64,000 bases of DNA from Streptomyces goshikiensis. GTDB taxonomy: Bacteria; Actinomycetota; Actinomycetes; Streptomycetales; Streptomycetaceae. Below the pieces are notes generated by a model. That model was not told the DNA's origin. It saw only the letters and a program-made list of their open reading frames with translations, and made no database searches. The position numbers were made by a program, and so were the translations under genes. Position 1 is the stretch's first letter. Each line of letters starts with the position of its first letter. Shown here one piece after another: positions 60,434 through 64,000 of this stretch. The stretch covers positions 62,001-126,000 of the forward strand of contig NZ_BMVE01000008.1 in the NCBI RefSeq assembly GCF_014650555.1, read 5' to 3'.

Positions 60434-61560
60434 CAGATCTCCATCCCGAACGGCCGGGTGAAACGGATGTCACCCTCGACCATGTCTCGCATGTCTTCGA
60501 CGTTGTGGCGGAACATCAGCATCCGCTCGATGCCGAACCCGAAGGCGAACCCGCTGTACTTCTCCGGGTCCACACCGCAGGCGATGAGCACCTTGGGGTT
60601 GACCATGCCGCAGCCGCCGAGCTCGATCCAGCCCTCGCTGGAGCAGGTACGGCAGGGGCGGTCGGGGTTGCCCACCGACGCGCCGCGGCACACGTAGCAC
60701 TGCATGTCCATCTCGGCGGACGGCTCGGTGAAGGGGAAGAAGTGCGGGCGCAGCCGCGTGGTGGTCTCTTCCCCGAACAGCTCCTTGACCATGTGGTCGA
60801 TGGTGCCGCGCAGGTCCGCCATGGTCAGGCCCTCGTCCACGGCGAGCAGCTCGACCTGGTGGAAGACCGGGGTGTGCGTCGCGTCGAGCTCGTCGGTGCG
60901 GTACACCCGCCCCGGGCACACGATGTAGACGGGGGGCTTGCGCTCCAGCAGCGAGCGCGCCTGCACCGGGGAGGTGTGGGTGCGCAGCACGACGCCGGAC
61001 TCGTCGCCCTCGGTGCCCTCGGGGCCCCGGACGAAGAAGGTGTCCTGCATCTGGCGCGCCGGGTGGTCGGGCGTGAAGTTGAGGGCGTCGAAGTTGAACC
61101 ACTCCGCCTCGACCTCGGGGCCCTCCGCGACCTCGTAGCCCATGCCCACGAAGATGTCCGCGATGCGGTCCATCAGCGTGGTCAGGGGGTGCCGGGCGCC
61201 CGCCGGGACGCGGTCGTGGGGCAGCGTGACGTCCACGGCCTCCTCGACCAGCACCCGCTCGTCGCGCTCGGCTTCGAGCTCGACCGTGCGGGCCCCGAAG
61301 GCCTTGTTCACGGCGCCGCGGGCCTGTCCGACGCGCTTGCCCGCCTCGGCCTTGGCCTGGGGCGGCAGGGCGCCGATCTCCCGGTTGGCGAGCGCCAGGG
61401 GCGAGCGGTCGCCCATGTGCGCGGTCTTCGCCTCGCGGAGTTCGTCGAGGTCACCGGCGGACGCGAAGGCGGCGAGCGCCTCGTCCCGCATGCGCTCGAT
61501 CTCTTCCGGTTTCAGTGCCTCGACCTCGACAGGGTCGTACGACTTGTTCGGTGCCGACAT
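60433..61560 (-). CDS. pheS: Phenylalanyl-tRNA synthetase alpha subunit
   Basis: A 375-aa catalytic subunit. N-terminal coiled coil (about 15-95), then class II motifs: motif 1 around FVGMGYEVAEGPEVE, motif 2 YRTDELDATHTPVFHQVE, motif 3 GFAFGFGIERMLM. The stretch CYVCRGASVGNPDRPCRTC adds four Cys before motif 3, likely a structural zinc knuckle. ATG 61560. The upstream region shows no T-box and no Phe-rich leader. TAGACT (61653-61648, minus strand) is a possible -10. Confidence 0.98.
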   Translation of the reverse strand: MSAPNKSYDPVEVEALKPEEIERMRDEALAAFASAGDLDELREAKTAHMGDRSPLALANREIGALPPQAKAEAGKRVGQARGAVNKAFGARTVELEAERDERVLVEEAVDVTLPHDRVPAGARHPLTTLMDRIADIFVGMGYEVAEGPEVEAEWFNFDALNFTPDHPARQMQDTFFVRGPEGTEGDESGVVLRTHTSPVQARSLLERKPPVYIVCPGRVYRTDELDATHTPVFHQVELLAVDEGLTMADLRGTIDHMVKELFGEETTTRLRPHFFPFTEPSAEMDMQCYVCRGASVGNPDRPCRTCSSEGWIELGGCGMVNPKVLIACGVDPEKYSGFAFGFGIERMLMFRHNVEDMRDMVEGDIRFTRPFGMEI

Positions 61561-61709
61561 CTCTTCCCGTACTTCCGATGGCTGGCTGGTGGTCCCCGAC
61601 GACTCGATCGACCTGATCGGACAAGGACACAAAGGTGCCAAAGGACGAGTCTAAAGGTCGCTGGGGGTGGAGGGAGCCCGTGGGCCACCTGGCGAGACCC
61701 CGCGCAGGG

Positions 61710-62810
61710 TTACTGCGTGAGATAGGCCGGGGCGGCGACGGGCAGGATAAATCGGAACTCGGCGCCGCCGCTGTGCCCGCGGCCCACCGTGATGGTGCCG
61801 CCGTGGGCCTCCACGATGCCCTTGACGATGTACAGGCCCAGGCCGGTGCCGCCGCGCTTGCTCCCCCGCCAGAAGCGGGTGAAGACGCGGGCCATCGACT
61901 CCTCGGGGATCCCGGGGCCTTCGTCGGTCACGGTGACGGCGGTTCCCTTCTCATGCGGCGACACGTCGATGGTGACCGTTCCGTCGCCGTGCCGCACTGC
62001 ATTTTCCAGGAGGTTGCCGAGGATCTGGTCGATCTTGTCGGGATCGGCCCAGCAATCGGGGAGCGGCCGGCTGACGCGGACGAGGAACCGGTCGGGGGAC
62101 TGGCCGTTCGCGGTCAGCGCCTGGACGTGCCGGCCGACGGCGGTCGCGAGGTCGACGGGCTGGCGGCGCACCTCCAGCCGCCCGGAGTCGATGCGGGAGA
62201 TGTCGAGGAGCTCGGCGATCAGCCGGGTGACGCGGCCCGCGTCGGCGTCGACGGTCTCCAGCATCAGCCGCTTCTGGTCGTCGGTGAACCGCTCCCACTT
62301 GGCGAGCAGCGTCGCCGTGAAGCCCTTGACGGAGGTCAGCGGGGAGCGCAGCTCGTGCGCGACGGTCGCGATCAGCTCGGCATGGCTGCGCTCGGTGCGG
62401 CGCCGGGCCTCGGTGCCCCGCAGGGTGACCACGAGGCGGCGCAGCGGCCCGGTCGGGTGGGTGCGCACGTAGCGGGCGGAGACGAGCACCTCGCGGCCGC
62501 CGGGGAGCAGCAGGTTCCGCTCGGGCTGGCCGCGCCGGGTGGCCAGTCCCCCGTACGGGTCGGTCAGCGTCCACCAGCGGCGGCCTTCGAGGTCCTCCAG
62601 CGGCAGCGCCCGGTCGATCAGGTCGCCGAGGGCGTCCCCCGCCTTCAGGGCGGTGATCCGGGCGGCGGCGGAGTTGAAGCAGATGACCCGGCCGGCGTCG
62701 TCGGCGATGACGAGCCCGTCGGGCAGGTCGTCCGGATCCATCCCGAGCCCGGAGAACGCGGCCGGGGCCGCGTCGACGGCCGCGGGCGAGCTGTTCGTAC
62801 CGACGGTCAT
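61710..62810 (-). CDS. PAS-containing sensor histidine kinase (soluble)
   Basis: 366 aa without membrane spans. N-terminal PAS domain (about 25-130, DGLVIADDAGRVICFNSAAARI), HisKA with H152 in VAHELRSPLTSVKGF, then HATPase_c: N box QILGNLLENAVRHG, G1 VTDEGPGIPEES, G2 GTGLGLYIVKGIVEAHGG. It should autophosphorylate and signal to an unlinked response regulator (orphan kinase). The PAS may sense a cytoplasmic ligand or redox state. ATG 62810 with GGGG upstream. It lies head to tail between pheS and an RNA methyltransferase. Confidence 0.92.
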   Translation of the reverse strand: MTVGTNSSPAAVDAAPAAFSGLGMDPDDLPDGLVIADDAGRVICFNSAAARITALKAGDALGDLIDRALPLEDLEGRRWWTLTDPYGGLATRRGQPERNLLLPGGREVLVSARYVRTHPTGPLRRLVVTLRGTEARRRTERSHAELIATVAHELRSPLTSVKGFTATLLAKWERFTDDQKRLMLETVDADAGRVTRLIAELLDISRIDSGRLEVRRQPVDLATAVGRHVQALTANGQSPDRFLVRVSRPLPDCWADPDKIDQILGNLLENAVRHGDGTVTIDVSPHEKGTAVTVTDEGPGIPEESMARVFTRFWRGSKRGGTGLGLYIVKGIVEAHGGTITVGRGHSGGAEFRFILPVAAPAYLTQ

Positions 62811-62866
62811 GTCCCCGTACCCCACATCTCCGAGTAGCGCAGTGGGCCCCCCGGGCCGCCACATTA

Positions 62867-63733
<867 letters not shown>

Positions 63734-63810
63734 GGCGGTCGGCTCGCTTCCGTACGTACTGCGGGTGAAAACGGGTGGTTCATCGACCCGGCGGGTCGTC
63801 GACAACGCAC

Positions 63811-63839
63811 GGACCCGCAGGCACAGGGCCTGCGGGTCC
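63811..63839 (-). terminator. Terminator of the rplT operon
   Basis: GGACCCGCAGGC (63811-63822), loop ACAGG, exact complement (63828-63839), 41 bases past the rplT stop on the minus strand. Confidence 0.85.
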
Positions 63840-63879
63840 GGGCTGAAGCCAGTGAGGCTCGCTGCGCGTAGCGGATCGC

Positions 63880-64000
63880 TTAGGCGGCGGCGGGGGCCTT
63901 CGGGGCGTTCACGTCGGCCGGGAGCGCCTTCTGCGCGACCTCGACGAGCGCGGCGAACGCGTTGGCGTCGTTGACGGCCAGCTCCGCGAGGATCTTGCGG
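63880..64000 (-). CDS. rplT: 50S ribosomal protein L20, C-terminal part (5' end outside window)
   Basis: Only the last 39 codons are present, reading RKILAELAVNDANAFAALVE, then VAQKALPADV, an Ala/Pro-rich end and TAA. This is the conserved C-terminal helix of L20 with a short actinobacterial tail. L20 is an early 50S assembly protein, normally the third gene of infC-rpmI-rplT, which would continue past 64000. Confidence 0.96.
   Translation of the reverse strand, partial: RKILAELAVNDANAFAALVEVAQKALPADVNAPKAPAAA

Noticed and set aside
57674..60697. Long plus-strand frame opposite pheT
   Set aside because: Antisense shadow of an unmistakable pheT; the composition is Arg/Gly/Val-rich with no domain pattern.

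Overview
The window is high-GC (about 72%) actinobacterial chromosome, almost certainly Streptomyces. The evidence is an SsgB sporulation protein, GTG/TTG starts with purine-rich ribosome sites, Tat-type signals, several probable leaderless starts, and a conserved core gene order running from thrS to pheST and rplT. I see no prophage, insertion sequence, CRISPR array or conjugative module. It reads as chromosomal core with lineage-specific small genes.

Layout. 1-3.2 kb: 5' part of thrS, an acetyltransferase, and a translationally coupled pair (DUF4365-type protein plus an uncharacterised 401-aa protein). 3.4-7.5 kb: a DnaQ-fold exonuclease, then two tRNA-Val(CAC) genes flanking a very hydrophobic 784-aa membrane protein, and a PGPGW membrane protein. 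7.6-11.1 kb: ssgB, a CGNR zinc-finger protein overlapped by a small antisense membrane gene, a DsbA-fold oxidoreductase and a double-GNAT protein. 11.2-13.8 kb: pabB-pabC (p-aminobenzoate for folate) and a tRNA array Gly-Cys-Val-Val-Val. 13.8-18.2 kb: a His-rich zinc-ribbon protein, a phosphotransferase, a Ser/Thr kinase and a SpoU methyltransferase. 18.3-24.5 kb: corrinoid genes cobA, a giant BluB-CobT fusion, and cobL.

25.5-28.6 kb: methionine importer metNIQ, preceded by a 28-codon open frame ending in a Cys-Met-rich stretch, which I read as a cysteine/methionine-sensing leader peptide. 28.9-38.2 kb: small membrane proteins, a sigma-like factor, glpQ with a possible PHO box, a plsC-type acyltransferase, a beta-helix membrane protein, a TetR/MFS efflux pair with a clear operator, a HAD protein and a class A beta-lactamase.

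38.3-49.2 kb: arginine biosynthesis in two blocks (argG, argH; argC-J-B-D-R). The argG and argC promoters are overlapped by ARG-box-like palindromes, so ArgR encoded in the cluster probably controls both. Between the blocks lie a HEAT-repeat protein and an L,D-transpeptidase-like protein.

49.3-57.4 kb: mixed metabolic and regulatory genes, including a histidine-phosphatase-fold protein that lacks its catalytic histidines and a MocR regulator/EamA exporter pair whose start codons physically overlap. 57.4-64 kb: pheST, a PAS histidine kinase, an RNA methyltransferase and the 3' end of rplT.

All functional statements come from reading the sequence and remembered family features. No database search was run.
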